64,000 nucleotides of DNA from WTGA01 sp965214055 (GCA_965214055.1 OZ243931.1:744001-808000), one strand, 5' to 3'; shown: positions 16,630 through 26,173, numbered from the stretch's first letter. A program made the numbers and translations. Notes: generated by a model not told the origin, from the letters alone.

Positions 16630-17505
16630 TCACTCCGGAATCAGGGATGCCACGGTGGAGCCGATTTCCAATGGCAATTGAACGACCTGTACTCCGGCAT
16701 TTCGCAGCGCTTCAATCTTGCCTGCTGCGGCGCCGGTCCCTCCTTCTATAATCGCACTGGCGTGCCCCATGCGCTTTTCCGGCATGGCGGATTGTCCGGC
16801 AATATAGGCCACCACGGGTTTGGGATAGCTGGACTGGCTGAGATACTCCGCCGTACTTTCCTCTTCCGATCCGCCAATTTCTCCAATCAACAGCACCGCC
16901 CTGGTGTCCGGGTCGGTTTTGAACTGTTCCAGGCACTCAATGAAACCCATGCCCCGAACCGTGTCTCCTCCAATACCGATGCAGGTGGATTGTCCCAGCC
17001 CCGCGACGGATGTCTGCAAAACGGCTTCATAGGTCAGGGTGCTGGACCGGGTGACAATGCCCACGCTGCCGGGTTGGAATATTTCAATGGGCATGATGCC
17101 GATCCGGCACGCTCCGGGGGTAATGATTCCCGGGCTGTTTGGTCCGATCAATCTTGAATTGCTCTTTTCCAGGGCCTGCAGCACATCCACCATGTCCAGT
17201 ACCGGAATGTGTTCGGTAATGCAGACGATCAGGGCCATGTCCGCTTCGATGGCTTCCATGATTGCGGCGGCGGCCACCGCCTTGGGAACAAACACCACGG
17301 TGGTATCCGCCCCCGTGGCATCCTTCGCCTGCTGAACCGTGTCAAAAACCGGCAGATCCAGATGCTGACGACCGCCCTTGCCCGGCCGAACCCCACCCAC
17401 CATTTTCGTTCCCGACGCAATGGCGCGCTCCACATAAAAGGTGGCCTGGATACCGGTAATGCCCTGGCAGATCACCCTGGTTTCTGCGTTCACGAATATC
17501 GACAT
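16630..17505 (-). CDS. sucD: Succinyl-CoA synthetase alpha-like subunit, divergent paralogue
   Basis: A 291-residue SucD homologue covering the whole subunit: CoA-binding domain (VICQGITGIQATFY, GGVRPGKGG) and the ligase domain with the phosphohistidine in RMGHASAII (His248). Three normally invariant positions differ. GPNCPG reads GPNSPG (Ser124), SRSGTLTYE reads TRSSTLTYE (Ser155), and GHAGAII reads GHASAII. These lie near the CoA and phosphate sites. The active histidine remains, so it could still form acyl-CoA from a dicarboxylate with nucleotide hydrolysis. It is 30 nt downstream of a SucC-like gene in the same operon. The altered residues suggest a substrate other than succinate, for example a different dicarboxylate or a branched acid. 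Confidence 0.85.
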   Translation of the reverse strand: MSIFVNAETRVICQGITGIQATFYVERAIASGTKMVGGVRPGKGGRQHLDLPVFDTVQQAKDATGADTTVVFVPKAVAAAAIMEAIEADMALIVCITEHIPVLDMVDVLQALEKSNSRLIGPNSPGIITPGACRIGIMPIEIFQPGSVGIVTRSSTLTYEAVLQTSVAGLGQSTCIGIGGDTVRGMGFIECLEQFKTDPDTRAVLLIGEIGGSEEESTAEYLSQSSYPKPVVAYIAGQSAMPEKRMGHASAIIEGGTGAAAGKIEALRNAGVQVVQLPLEIGSTVASLIPE

Positions 17506-17535
17506 GCCCTTCTCCTCAAAACATTTGGGAAATAC

Positions 17536-18801
17536 TCAGCGGGCGGTTCGCTGAAACCAGCGGGAAATCCTTCCAGACCAACCGCTTTGTTGCCTGCGCC
17601 CTTCCGTGACCACCTCCCCGGCTGCCCGCTCCACGGCCAGTTCAGCGGCCTCCCCCATGTTCGAGGCTACCACGACTTCCGGCATGGCTTCTCTCAGGCG
17701 ACGGATGGCCAGCTCGGCATTGGTCCCCGCGAGTCGTACCACGATTGGAGGAAGGTGGGGGGTGGATCTTTTCACCAGCAGCATGGCATCGGCAATGGTG
17801 TCACAGCGCATGATGCCCCCTCCAAAGACATTGATCAATAATACCCTTGCTTCCGGGTTGCCCAGTATGACCTCAATGGCATCCCGGGTCCGGCTCATCT
17901 GGGAGTCCGGGGGCAGGTCCAGAAAATTGGCCGGCTGGCCGCCACAGGCATGAATGGTGTCCAGGGTTGCCATGGCCAATCCGGCCCCGACGGTCAAACA
18001 CCCGATATTGCCACCGAGCCGGAAATAATTGAATCCATCCCAGCTCGCTCTCAACCGGCCATCCGCGATTTTGTTGTCCAGCTCCAGTTGCCGGTTTTCC
18101 GGCTGGCGAAACAGGGCATTCTCATCCAGGGATACCTTGGCATCCAGTGCCAGCAGGTCGTCCCCCCGGACCGCCAGCGGATTGATTTCCACCAGGGTCG
18201 CATCGCGCTCCACAAAAAACCGGAACAGGCTGTCCACAATCTCGCCGAACCGGGCGGACAACCCCGCATTCAATGCCAGTTCCCCAGCGGCCTGTTCAAT
18301 CTTTTCCGCACGGGGGCCTGCGGCCTTGTCGATTTTCAGTTTTCGCAACAACTCGGGCTGCTGTGCCGCAACGGATTCGATATCGGACCCGCCAAGGTGG
18401 GTATAAATCAGCGTAATCCTTTTGGTATGGGGGTCAACGAGCATGGCCACTGCCAATTCCCTTTCAACCTCCAGGGCCTGTTCGATATACACCTTTTCAA
18501 TCCGCTCTCCCTGTGCCCCGGTTTGGCTGGTAATCAGGTTATTGCCCAGAAATTCCATGCTGATGCGGCGGGTCTCCGCAGGGCTGCCTGCCCGCCGGAT
18601 GCCTGCCATGTTCTGGTTTCCCTCCACATGACCCCGGGCCCGGCCCCCCGCGAGAACCTGTGCCTTCACCATCCAGTGGGTCCCACCGATTTGTGAAGCG
18701 GTTTTTTCCGCCTGGTCCGGGGTACTTGCAACTTCTCCATGGGGAACAGAAATCCCATAGGAGGACAGTATTCCTTTCCCCTGGTACTCGTGAAGATTCA
18801 T
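17536..18801 (-). CDS. sucC: Succinyl-CoA synthetase beta-like subunit, divergent paralogue
   Basis: A 421-residue SucC homologue with an ATP-grasp N-terminal half (MNLHEYQGKGILSSYGI; VKAQVLAGGR around residues 46-54) and a C-terminal subunit-interface half (GGQPANFLDLP, LLINVFGGGIMRCDTIAD). The glycine-rich loop normally GGRGKAGGVK reads GGRARGHVEG, and a roughly 25-residue basic tail follows the usual end of the family. Together with the SucD-like partner it should form an alpha/beta acyl-CoA ligase. There are no other TCA-cycle genes beside it, which argues against this being the housekeeping pair. Downstream alpha subunit follows after 30 nt. Confidence 0.85.
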   Translation of the reverse strand: MNLHEYQGKGILSSYGISVPHGEVASTPDQAEKTASQIGGTHWMVKAQVLAGGRARGHVEGNQNMAGIRRAGSPAETRRISMEFLGNNLITSQTGAQGERIEKVYIEQALEVERELAVAMLVDPHTKRITLIYTHLGGSDIESVAAQQPELLRKLKIDKAAGPRAEKIEQAAGELALNAGLSARFGEIVDSLFRFFVERDATLVEINPLAVRGDDLLALDAKVSLDENALFRQPENRQLELDNKIADGRLRASWDGFNYFRLGGNIGCLTVGAGLAMATLDTIHACGGQPANFLDLPPDSQMSRTRDAIEVILGNPEARVLLINVFGGGIMRCDTIADAMLLVKRSTPHLPPIVVRLAGTNAELAIRRLREAMPEVVVASNMGEAAELAVERAAGEVVTEGRRQQSGWSGRISRWFQRTAR

Positions 18802-18851
18802 GCTGCAGGCCCTACAGTCAACCGATTGCCCTCCATTAGAACACCTCCCAT

Positions 18852-19832
18852 TTACACAATCAAAACAATTTTTCCAAAATGCCCCCCGGACTCCATGACC
18901 TCATGGGCCCGGGCCGCTTCGGACAGCGGAAAGACCTCCGAAATCAGGGGGGTCACTTCACCACGGGCCATCAGGGGAATCACGGTGCGGGCAAACCCGT
19001 CAATGATTTCGGTTTTCTCTGCAATGGACCGGGAGCGCAATACAGACCCCATGATGGTCTGTCTCTTGACCATTGCCAGAGCCAGGTTGATCTCGGTTTT
19101 GATGCCTCCCATAACTCCGATGAGCATTAACGTCCCGGACACGGAAAGGGATTTCATATTCCGATCAAAGTAGGCGGCACCGATGTGATCGAGTATCACG
19201 TTGACCCCCTGGCGACGGGTGGATTCCCGGATGACCCCGGCAAAATCCTCCCGGGTGTAATCAATCACCCGGTGGGCCCCCAGTGCCGCCACCCGGTCCA
19301 TTTTCCGGGTGGAAGCCGTAACAAAGATTTCCGTTTCCGGCACCAGGGCCCGGCACAACTGGATGGCCGCTGTATTGACCCCGCCTCCTCCACCATGCAG
19401 CAATACCCGTTGGGAATCCTGGAGCCCTCCCAGCAAAAAGAGGTTCAAATAGGCGGTGATATAGGTCTCACAGACACAGGCCGCCGCCTCAAAGCCCAGA
19501 TTATCCGGCACGGCCATGGCATGGTCCTTATGGGCCAGGGCATATTGGGCATACCCGCCACCGCCAATCAATGCCATCACCCGGTCCCCCCGACACCAGT
19601 TCGAAACGTTCGCGCCCATGGATTCCACCGTGCCCGCAACCTCCAGTCCCAGTATCTGAGACTCCCCTTCAGGGGGTGCGTAGTGACCCTGTCGCTGTAC
19701 AATGTCCGGGCGGTTCACCGAGGTGGCGGCCACCTGGATCAGGATCTGGTCCGGGCCGGGCACCGGTCTCGGGGCCTCCCCGTACACCATCACTTCCGGG
19801 CCGCCAAAGTTTTTCAGGTTGATTGCTTTCAT
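18852..19832 (-). CDS. NAD(P)H quinone oxidoreductase, PIG3 family (zinc-independent MDR)
   Basis: A 326-residue medium-chain reductase lacking zinc ligands. The family blocks are clear: VNRPDIVQRQGHYAPPEG near the N-terminus, VLLHGGGGGVNTAAIQLCRAL as the cofactor-binding region, and a C-terminal VTPLISEVFPLSEAARAHE motif ending in a GGHFGKIVL segment. These enzymes reduce quinones or enones with NAD(P)H in the cytosol. ATG 19832 (MKAINLKNFGGPE) gives the standard length; the frame runs open to 19919. It lies 50 nt upstream of the SucCD-like pair on the same strand, so it may be the first gene of that operon. Confidence 0.87.
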   Translation of the reverse strand: MKAINLKNFGGPEVMVYGEAPRPVPGPDQILIQVAATSVNRPDIVQRQGHYAPPEGESQILGLEVAGTVESMGANVSNWCRGDRVMALIGGGGYAQYALAHKDHAMAVPDNLGFEAAACVCETYITAYLNLFLLGGLQDSQRVLLHGGGGGVNTAAIQLCRALVPETEIFVTASTRKMDRVAALGAHRVIDYTREDFAGVIRESTRRQGVNVILDHIGAAYFDRNMKSLSVSGTLMLIGVMGGIKTEINLALAMVKRQTIMGSVLRSRSIAEKTEIIDGFARTVIPLMARGEVTPLISEVFPLSEAARAHEVMESGGHFGKIVLIV

Positions 19833-20391
19833 GATTTTCAATTTCATTGGATCAAACCGTCCTGGCGGGAGCGCTGCCTGTTTGCATCCAGGGACGCTCT
19901 CCAAGGGGTCAATGGGCACCTCCCTCCCGCAGACGGTGTCGTGGTGGAACCCGCACGGGGTGGGCCAGTGCGGAAAATCACCCCGGTGCCAGGATTCCAG
20001 GTCCGATTATATCCATTGTCGCCGTCTTTCGTATCCGGAACGACTGGAAAAACTCACTTTGCCTGCCCCCGGCAGGCCACGATGAGGCCAATGAACCCGG
20101 GGAAAGGATCCGCCTGTTCAACGGCACCCTCGGTGAAGCGGGTGCCGGACCCGGATTACGGCCCGGGCACTGGCGTGATAAGATTGGCGGGGTAAACGGG
20201 CGCATCCATCACACGGTGAACCCTGACCGTGGATAGAGGCGTCTACCGGAGCACATTGCTTACGATCAAGAGATGGGACCTGTCCAAAATCATCCGGTGC
20301 CTGCCGGAGCCGGGGGAATTCCGGGCCCCGGGGGGTCCCCGTCGCGGTCCACCCCCTGCCATGCGGTTTTCCCTGGCCATTGTCATCGAAA
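19833..20391. other. 559-bp gap without a recognisable gene
   Basis: Between the divergent quinone reductase and P450 genes. Several overlapping open frames exist on both strands but none has a recognisable domain, a convincing ribosome binding site, or agreement with codon use of its neighbours. It presumably holds both promoters, but I cannot place them with confidence. Confidence 0.4.
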
Positions 20392-21846
20392 ATGACCCCC
20401 GGAAAAATCCAACCGCCGGTTTCTGCAGGCCGTGGCCCAAAGACCTTCCATGACCTTCCGGGCCCGGCTGGTCTGCCCCTGGTCGGCAATCTGCACCAGC
20501 TGTTTCCTCTTGACCGACTCCACCTGAAACTGGAGAAGTGGGCGGACACCCATGGGGATATTTTCCGGATCCGCTATGGCCCCCGCCCGGTACTGGTCAT
20601 CACGGACCGTATTGCCGTGCGGCGCATGCTGCTTGACCGCCCGGATGGTTTTCGTCGGGCCGCGATCCTTGAGGCGGCGGCGGCGGACATGCGCCTGAAG
20701 GGGGTGTTTGCCGCCGAAGGCGAAGACTGGCGCCGTCAGCGCCGTATTGTCACGGGAGCCCTGAACCGTACCAGGCTGAAAACCCTGTTTCCGACGCTGC
20801 AGGGGATGGTGGAAAGGCTGCAACGGTGCTGGGAGAGGGCGGCTGACGAAAGACAGCCTGTGAACCTGTGTCAGGACCTGATGAGATTCACGGTGGATGT
20901 CACGATGCAGCTTGCATTTGGTATCGACCCCAACACCCAGGAAACCGACGGACCGGTGATCCAGCGCCACTTGGACAAGGTTTTTCCGGTGCTGCATCGG
21001 CGGGTATTTTTTCCGTATCCCATTTGGCGGTATTTTCGTCTGCCGTCTGACCGCACCCTGGACCGTGCCCTGGATGCATTGCAGGAAGAGGTGGGTGAGA
21101 TGGTTCGGACTGCCCGGGCCAGGATGAAGTCGGACCCGGGGCTGGCCCAGGACCCCACCAATTTTCTGGAATCCATTCTGGCCGCACTGGAGCAGGAGGA
21201 TTCCGACTTCTCAGACGAGGAAGTGTTTGCCAACGCGGGGACGCTGCTCCTGGCGGGGGAAGACACCACCGCGAACACCATTGCCTGGGCCGTTCACTAC
21301 ATGACCGCCTACCCGGAACACTTTCAGCGCATCCGGAACGAAGTGGATGCCTTGACCGGCCCCCACCGAACCCTCCTTGATATGGAGCAGACGAGAAAAC
21401 TCCCGAGACTGGACGCATTCTTCAATGAGGTGATGCGACTCAAACCCGTTGCCCCGTTGCAGGTCATCCAGCCGACTTCGGACGTGGAAATCATGGGCTA
21501 CCACATCCCCAGGGAAACCCCCATCAACATACTGGCCCGGAGGATGGCCACCCGGGACGAAAATTTTGCCAACGGAAGCCGTTTTGAACCCGACCGCTGG
21601 CTCGTTCCCTCTGGACCGGGACACTGTCCCCATGAGCGCGAGGCGTTTATCCCGTTCGGAGCCGGCCCCCGCCTGTGCCCGGGGCGGAACCTCGCTTTGC
21701 TCGAAATCCGGATGGTATTGTCCATGCTTTGCCGCAACTTCGACCTGGAAGCGGTCCCTGGGGAAAAGGAAGTCGAAGAGCATCTGGCGTTCACGATGAT
21801 GCCGTCCAATTTATATCTCCGCCCCAAGAGGAGACTGGTCTTTTGA
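20392..21846 (+). CDS. Cytochrome P450
   Basis: A 484-residue P450 with all landmarks: the N-terminal LPGPAGLPLVGNLHQL proline-rich segment, the I-helix oxygen-binding AGEDTTANT, the ExxR motif in FFNEVMRLKP, and the haem-binding loop FGAGPRLCPGRNLALLE with the axial Cys429. There is no N-terminal membrane anchor, so the protein is soluble. No ferredoxin, reductase or sensor gene is nearby, so redox partners must be encoded elsewhere. It resembles fatty-acid or terpenoid hydroxylating bacterial P450s, but the substrate cannot be read from sequence. ATG 20392 is preferred over TTG 20380. It borders the accessory islet that follows. Confidence 0.9.
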   Translation: MTPGKIQPPVSAGRGPKTFHDLPGPAGLPLVGNLHQLFPLDRLHLKLEKWADTHGDIFRIRYGPRPVLVITDRIAVRRMLLDRPDGFRRAAILEAAAADMRLKGVFAAEGEDWRRQRRIVTGALNRTRLKTLFPTLQGMVERLQRCWERAADERQPVNLCQDLMRFTVDVTMQLAFGIDPNTQETDGPVIQRHLDKVFPVLHRRVFFPYPIWRYFRLPSDRTLDRALDALQEEVGEMVRTARARMKSDPGLAQDPTNFLESILAALEQEDSDFSDEEVFANAGTLLLAGEDTTANTIAWAVHYMTAYPEHFQRIRNEVDALTGPHRTLLDMEQTRKLPRLDAFFNEVMRLKPVAPLQVIQPTSDVEIMGYHIPRETPINILARRMATRDENFANGSRFEPDRWLVPSGPGHCPHEREAFIPFGAGPRLCPGRNLALLEIRMVLSMLCRNFDLEAVPGEKEVEEHLAFTMMPSNLYLRPKRRLVF

Positions 21847-22348
21847 TTTATGCAAGGATCGTGGAGTCTCGGGCCATCTTGTTTCAGGATTCAAGAGAGG
21901 TTGCCCCGGCAGTCTCACGATCCTCTGTCATCGCAAGCCAGAAAAGATGGCCGAACCCACACCCAAGATGAAGCCAGCTATACCCGCTCACCCTGGATAA
22001 CAGCAAGAAGTTCCCGGGCATCGGGCGGTGTCAGCTGCTCTGGAAGCGGATTTCCACCTTACGTTTCAGCCTCCCTTTCCCTTTGTTTGAGACCGCGAAT
22101 ATCCTTGTACAAAAGCCGTCAGGCAGCGTTTTCCAATACAGAAATAATGATGACCCACTGAAAATACAACAAACCTTCAGACTCATTTTTCTTTGGACAA
22201 TTCTGGCATTGCATGTTGCAGCAGTTTGGTGGTAGCATTTCGGCAAAGCGGTGCCAAAGACAGCCAATAGTCGGTTAGGGATATTCGTCACTGCCTCACT
22301 CATCAGACATGACGATACCATCACCGCAAGCGGAGCGTCCATACCATC
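21847..22348. other. 502-bp gap: start of gene-poor accessory islet, contains a repeat copy
   Basis: No gene is recognised. The stretch from 22177 to 22204, read leftward, matches a 28-bp sequence at 56447-56474 in 25 of 28 positions. Base composition drops visibly here compared with the P450 gene, marking entry into different DNA. Confidence 0.4.
22177..22204 (-). repeat. Copy 1 of a 28-bp dispersed repeat
   Basis: On the minus strand it begins AGAATTGTCCAA and ends AAAATGAGTCTGA. The second copy is at 56447-56474 on the plus strand with three mismatches. Both copies lie in gene-poor accessory DNA, so the repeat may be the end of a mobile element no longer intact here. Confidence 0.5.
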
Positions 22349-23041
22349 GTGAACGTCAACACACCGACTCTGGCTAAGTCGCCGCTTCTGATGGCCGTAG
22401 CCGTCGTGCTGGTCGGCGTTCTTGCTGGCAGCCCGACCATTGCTGATTCCAGCAATCGACAACCTTCAGAACTTCGGCAGTACCTGGGTGACACCTGCAT
22501 GACGGTCGGAACAGCCTTGTTCGTCGCCCAGGGCTTTCTCAATGAGGTCGAATTTGATGGGAAAAACTACCTCCAGTTCTGGAAGGCACAAGAGTTAAAC
22601 CAGCTCATGCTAGCCTTGATCGCGGAGACTGTGCGAAACAACATTCCCTCAGATACCACGGCATCGGAGTGGCTGCTTACTCATCGGGAGATTCTGAAAG
22701 GCTGTATAGCAGAGGTAGCCGATCTTGCCAAACGACACGATATATTCTTGTTACTGTCTCGGAAACCGCCAATTCCACCGAAGACTCTGGGGCGTCAAAG
22801 CTGGTTCCAAATGGGTTGCTTTCAGGTTGGGATGAAGCTGGTGAGGGCACCCGAGTTTGCTGCTGGAGCGGAATTTAGAATCGACAACCTGGAGGGACAG
22901 GAAGAGAAATTCAATGAATTGTACCAGCTAATGCGAATCCCAATGCTCTTCGCGCATAGTGATGGGTGGGAGAACTCCGGGTACCTGAAGGTCATGAGTG
23001 TTTGTACTGATGCGATGTTTCATGCCACAGAAAGTCCTTGA
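22349..23041 (+). CDS. Secreted hypothetical protein
   Basis: A 230-residue protein of unknown function with a signal-peptide-like start: a lysine at position 10, a hydrophobic stretch MAVAVVLVGVLAG, and a small-residue region SPTIADSS suitable for signal peptidase I. The mature part is mostly helical in appearance and holds four cysteines (in GDTCMTVG, LKGCIAEV, QMGCFQVG and MSVCTDAM), evenly spread, which could form two disulfides in the periplasm. GTG 22349 is the open-frame start; ATG 22391 would leave only the hydrophobic core. Its end overlaps the start of the following lipoprotein gene, suggesting coupled translation. No homologue family comes to mind. Codon use is less GC-biased than in neighbouring metabolic genes, consistent with acquisition. 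Confidence 0.7.
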   Translation: MNVNTPTLAKSPLLMAVAVVLVGVLAGSPTIADSSNRQPSELRQYLGDTCMTVGTALFVAQGFLNEVEFDGKNYLQFWKAQELNQLMLALIAETVRNNIPSDTTASEWLLTHREILKGCIAEVADLAKRHDIFLLLSRKPPIPPKTLGRQSWFQMGCFQVGMKLVRAPEFAAGAEFRIDNLEGQEEKFNELYQLMRIPMLFAHSDGWENSGYLKVMSVCTDAMFHATESP

Positions 23042-23957
23042 CGGATCATTGTTTGCGCTACTCGCCGGGATGCTGGCGCTTCTGTCAGGATGCGCTGGTC
23101 TGAGCATAGAGGAGTTGTCGGAACTGGCGGAGCGAGGCGACGTTGACGCCACATACGACCTTGCAAACGCCTACTATGCCGGGAAACATGGGGTCAGTCG
23201 CGACCATCGCCAAGCACAGTTGTGGTTCGAAAAAGCGCATCGCCAAGGACACCCATGCGCGGCCACCTATGTCGGCAGAATATATGATGAGGGCAAGTTT
23301 GGCGTCCAGCCCGATCAAGAGAAAGCTCTGGCGTGGTATAGGTCGGGAATGGAGGCGGGCGACAAGAACGCCTATCTGATTCTGGGGCTGAAACAGCTTG
23401 ACGGAAAAGCGGAACGACCTGACTACCAAGACACCGCCATGTTGCTCGATGTCGGTCTGAAGAGACCCGGGGAAAAGGGCTGTCAAGTCGCATCGCGGTA
23501 CAAGTCTCCGGCAATGTTCTACTTGGCGATGATGTATGCAGAAGGTAGAGGCGATTTAGAAAGAAAGGGAGACACCTACGCACTCTCGCTTCTGGAACAG
23601 TCGCGGAACGAACGACAATACATGAGTTACAGTTCCGAACGCTGGGGTAACACTATCTACAACACGACCACCACTCACACTCCCGCGCTACCTGTGGAGT
23701 GGATCAGGGCGGCCGCCAAAGATCACGGCTTCGCTTTAGCCTTCTTCATGTTGGGGGTGGCCTACGAAAAAGGCAACTACGATTTAGAGCAAGACGACTC
23801 CGAAGCCTATGTGTGGTACGCCATGGCGGCAGCCTCCGGCTTCCCTGACGCACAGATAGCGCGGCTACGCATTTGGCTGGACCTTGACTGGATGCAACGA
23901 ATAGACACTAATATCGAAATTCAAAATCGACTAAAAGCATACCGGCCGGCCGGTTGA
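23022..23957 (+). CDS. Sel1-repeat lipoprotein
   Basis: A 311-residue protein with a lipoprotein signal: MPQKV, a hydrophobic stretch and the lipobox LLSGC (Cys24). At least five Sel1-like helical repeats follow, for example ATYDLANAYYAGKHGVSRD, AATYVGRIYDEGKFGVQPD, and near the C-terminus ALAFFMLGVAYEKGNYDLEQ. Sel1 repeats are protein-interaction scaffolds, here likely anchored in a membrane facing the periplasm. Upstream GTG 22998 and ATG 23010 are possible, but ATG 23022 gives a standard signal peptide. It overlaps the preceding secreted-protein gene by 20 nt, so the two are probably produced together. Function unknown. Confidence 0.82.
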   Translation: MPQKVLDGSLFALLAGMLALLSGCAGLSIEELSELAERGDVDATYDLANAYYAGKHGVSRDHRQAQLWFEKAHRQGHPCAATYVGRIYDEGKFGVQPDQEKALAWYRSGMEAGDKNAYLILGLKQLDGKAERPDYQDTAMLLDVGLKRPGEKGCQVASRYKSPAMFYLAMMYAEGRGDLERKGDTYALSLLEQSRNERQYMSYSSERWGNTIYNTTTTHTPALPVEWIRAAAKDHGFALAFFMLGVAYEKGNYDLEQDDSEAYVWYAMAAASGFPDAQIARLRIWLDLDWMQRIDTNIEIQNRLKAYRPAG

Positions 23958-25029
23958 GACGAACCCTTGCGCAACGTGTTGTTAAACAGTTGAACCATTG
24001 ACGATGTCGAGTCCGAGCCAGGGGACCAAACCTGGGTAAGACACCACATGATAGGCACAGGGCTCAACGTCCACCATATGGACATCTCGTCGAACCGGAG
24101 CAGCATCTGCGGGGCTCATTTCGTGTACGTCGACCCCTTGGTCGACGACGCCCTGTGGGTGGACGCGGGGGCACGGCACCCACATGACCGGTACGGTCGT
24201 CGACAATCGCACCGTGCAACCGGCTATGCGGGGAGGGTGCGCGGGTGCGGCACATTTGTTTCGCCAAGGTACTCAACCACAAGGATTCGGATTCGATATC
24301 TTCATCCTGCGGGGGGTGGACTTTTCTGGACCGCCGACCTCATGTCCCGAAGCCGACTGATCGTTTTCGCTACGGTCAGGGTGTGGGAGGGGAGGATCGT
24401 GTCGGAACGCAAAGCTGACTCCGTCGTCTGGGACCGGCGGCCACTTTACGTCGTTGCCCAGTTGAATTCCGGCATTCATGGCTTGTCCAACTGCACTTCG
24501 AGCGAGGATACTCAGCGACCGGTTCGGGCGACTTTGGGTACGCGAGAGCCAGCAATTCGCAGGATTTTCCAAAAATTTAACGCACACCCGGGTTGTCCGG
24601 TCAGGAGCCAATGATCTGTCCGGTTGCACCGGACCGAATCAGGGCAGAATGATATCCCAAGACAGTTCTGAATACTCAGGACAACCATATCTTGATCGAA
24701 AAAGGTTTCGTGAACGGACTGAGCCTGCGCAATCCATGGAACACACCATCCGGACAGCACATTGGAAATACTGCAAGCAAAATCACTTTCCCTCGCAAGT
24801 CAGCAAGATGTCTTTCAGGGTCGGTATTCAACCACTGCGATGTGGATAGTGATAGAGGGGGGGGTCCGCAGACTGGATTGCTGCGAGGTCATCTCCGATA
24901 GTTTCCGGGGTTTTATGGGGACTTGTACCCGGTCGGTAAAACCCGCAACCGCCGTCAACCACCAACCAATCGTCAGAGACCGGTTGCAAACCCGCTTCGC
25001 CGGTAATCCATCACACCGGGACCGGGAAG
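23958..25029. other. 1,072-bp stretch without a recognisable gene
   Basis: Open frames occur on both strands but interrupt each other, lack ribosome binding sites and show no domain I can name. A 7-bp perfect hairpin, GTCGACC-CCTT-GGTCGAC, is at 24129-24146. The mixture of frames that look partially coding suggests decayed mobile or transferred DNA rather than a regulatory region. Confidence 0.45.
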
Positions 25030-26037
25030 CTAATTCAATGGACGACCCTTGATCCCTACCCGTTCCGTTTGAATCGTGTGGTTGAGCAAACACACGCAGG
25101 CATAGATTGAGCGGAGCGTCGGCACCTCGATCCGGCATATCTCAGCCAGTTCAATCACCACCCCCAGCATTCCATCAATCTCCAGGGGCTTGCCGGCCTC
25201 AACATCCTGCAGCATCGAAGTCTTGTGCTTTCCGACCTTTTCCGCCCCTTCGATCCGCCGCTCAAGGGTCACGCGGAAACCGGCCCCCAGCGTCTCGGCA
25301 ACGCTTTGTGCTTCCTTCATCATCGTTGCCGCCAGGGTCCGGGATACCGGAAACCGGCAGATCCCCTCCAGGGTGGCATGGCACAGGGCGCTGATCGGAT
25401 TAAAAGAAAGATTGCCCCATAACTTCAACCAGATTTCCGAACGGATATCCTCGAGAACCGGGGATTTAAAACCGCTGGCGATGAATAATTCGGAAACCCG
25501 CTGAACCCGGTCCGTCTGGCTTCCGTCCAGCTCTCCAATGGGGAAACGGATCCCTTCAATATGCCGGATCACGCCGGGCTTCGCGACCACGGCAGCGGGA
25601 TACGCAATACACCCCAGAATCCGGTCCGGATCAATGGAATTGAACAAAATACCTCCCGGGTCCACCGTGTTGACCACCCGGTCCGCATACGCCCCACCCA
25701 GCTTCTGGAAATACCACCATGGGATTCCATTTTGCACGGTCACCATGACCGTGTCCCGGCCAAATAACGCCGGCAACTGATCCACAATGGAAGAAATCTG
25801 ATGAGCCTTCAGGGACAGAATGACCAGATCCTGTGCACCCAGTGAAGACAGGTCATCGGTGGCCAGAACATTGCCCACCACCCGCTCTTCCCCGTCCTGG
25901 ATCAGTGTTAACCCATTGGATTGGATCGCAGCAAGATGGGGTCCTCTTGCAATCAATGACACCTCCTGGCCAATGCCGGCCATCCGTGCGCCCATGAAAC
26001 CCCCAATGGCACCGGCCCCGACTACGCAGATTTTCAT
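25030..26037 (-). CDS. 2-dehydropantoate 2-reductase family (PanE/ApbA-like)
   Basis: A 335-residue NADPH-dependent reductase. The N-terminal dinucleotide motif is VVGAGAIGGFMGARMA, followed by family blocks VILSLKAHQ and TVQNGIPWWYF. The C-terminal helical domain carries LWGNLSFNPISALCHATLEGI, containing the conserved lysine-preceded N-x-SxNP-like substrate region. The textbook role is reduction of ketopantoate for pantothenate synthesis, but the gene is the last of a leftward run with a CoA-transferase and a TTT transporter, and no pantothenate genes are nearby. A paralogue acting on another 2-keto acid is more likely. It starts 136 nt downstream of the CoA-transferase gene. Confidence 0.82.
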   Translation of the reverse strand: MKICVVGAGAIGGFMGARMAGIGQEVSLIARGPHLAAIQSNGLTLIQDGEERVVGNVLATDDLSSLGAQDLVILSLKAHQISSIVDQLPALFGRDTVMVTVQNGIPWWYFQKLGGAYADRVVNTVDPGGILFNSIDPDRILGCIAYPAAVVAKPGVIRHIEGIRFPIGELDGSQTDRVQRVSELFIASGFKSPVLEDIRSEIWLKLWGNLSFNPISALCHATLEGICRFPVSRTLAATMMKEAQSVAETLGAGFRVTLERRIEGAEKVGKHKTSMLQDVEAGKPLEIDGMLGVVIELAEICRIEVPTLRSIYACVCLLNHTIQTERVGIKGRPLN

Positions 26038-26173
26038 GATTCAAGCTCCAAAAAAGGAAGAGGGTATCATAGCCCCTGTGCTGTGGGAGTCAATATGCCA
26101 GGCCGTGCACATACCGGCGAAGTTCCTGCTCCGCACACTCTGCTTTTCCGTCCGCATGGCAACCTAAAACCGG

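Noticed and set aside
24048..24614. 188-residue plus-strand frame in the accessory islet
   Set aside because: No domain, no ribosome binding site and overlapping minus-strand frames of similar quality; not supported as a gene.
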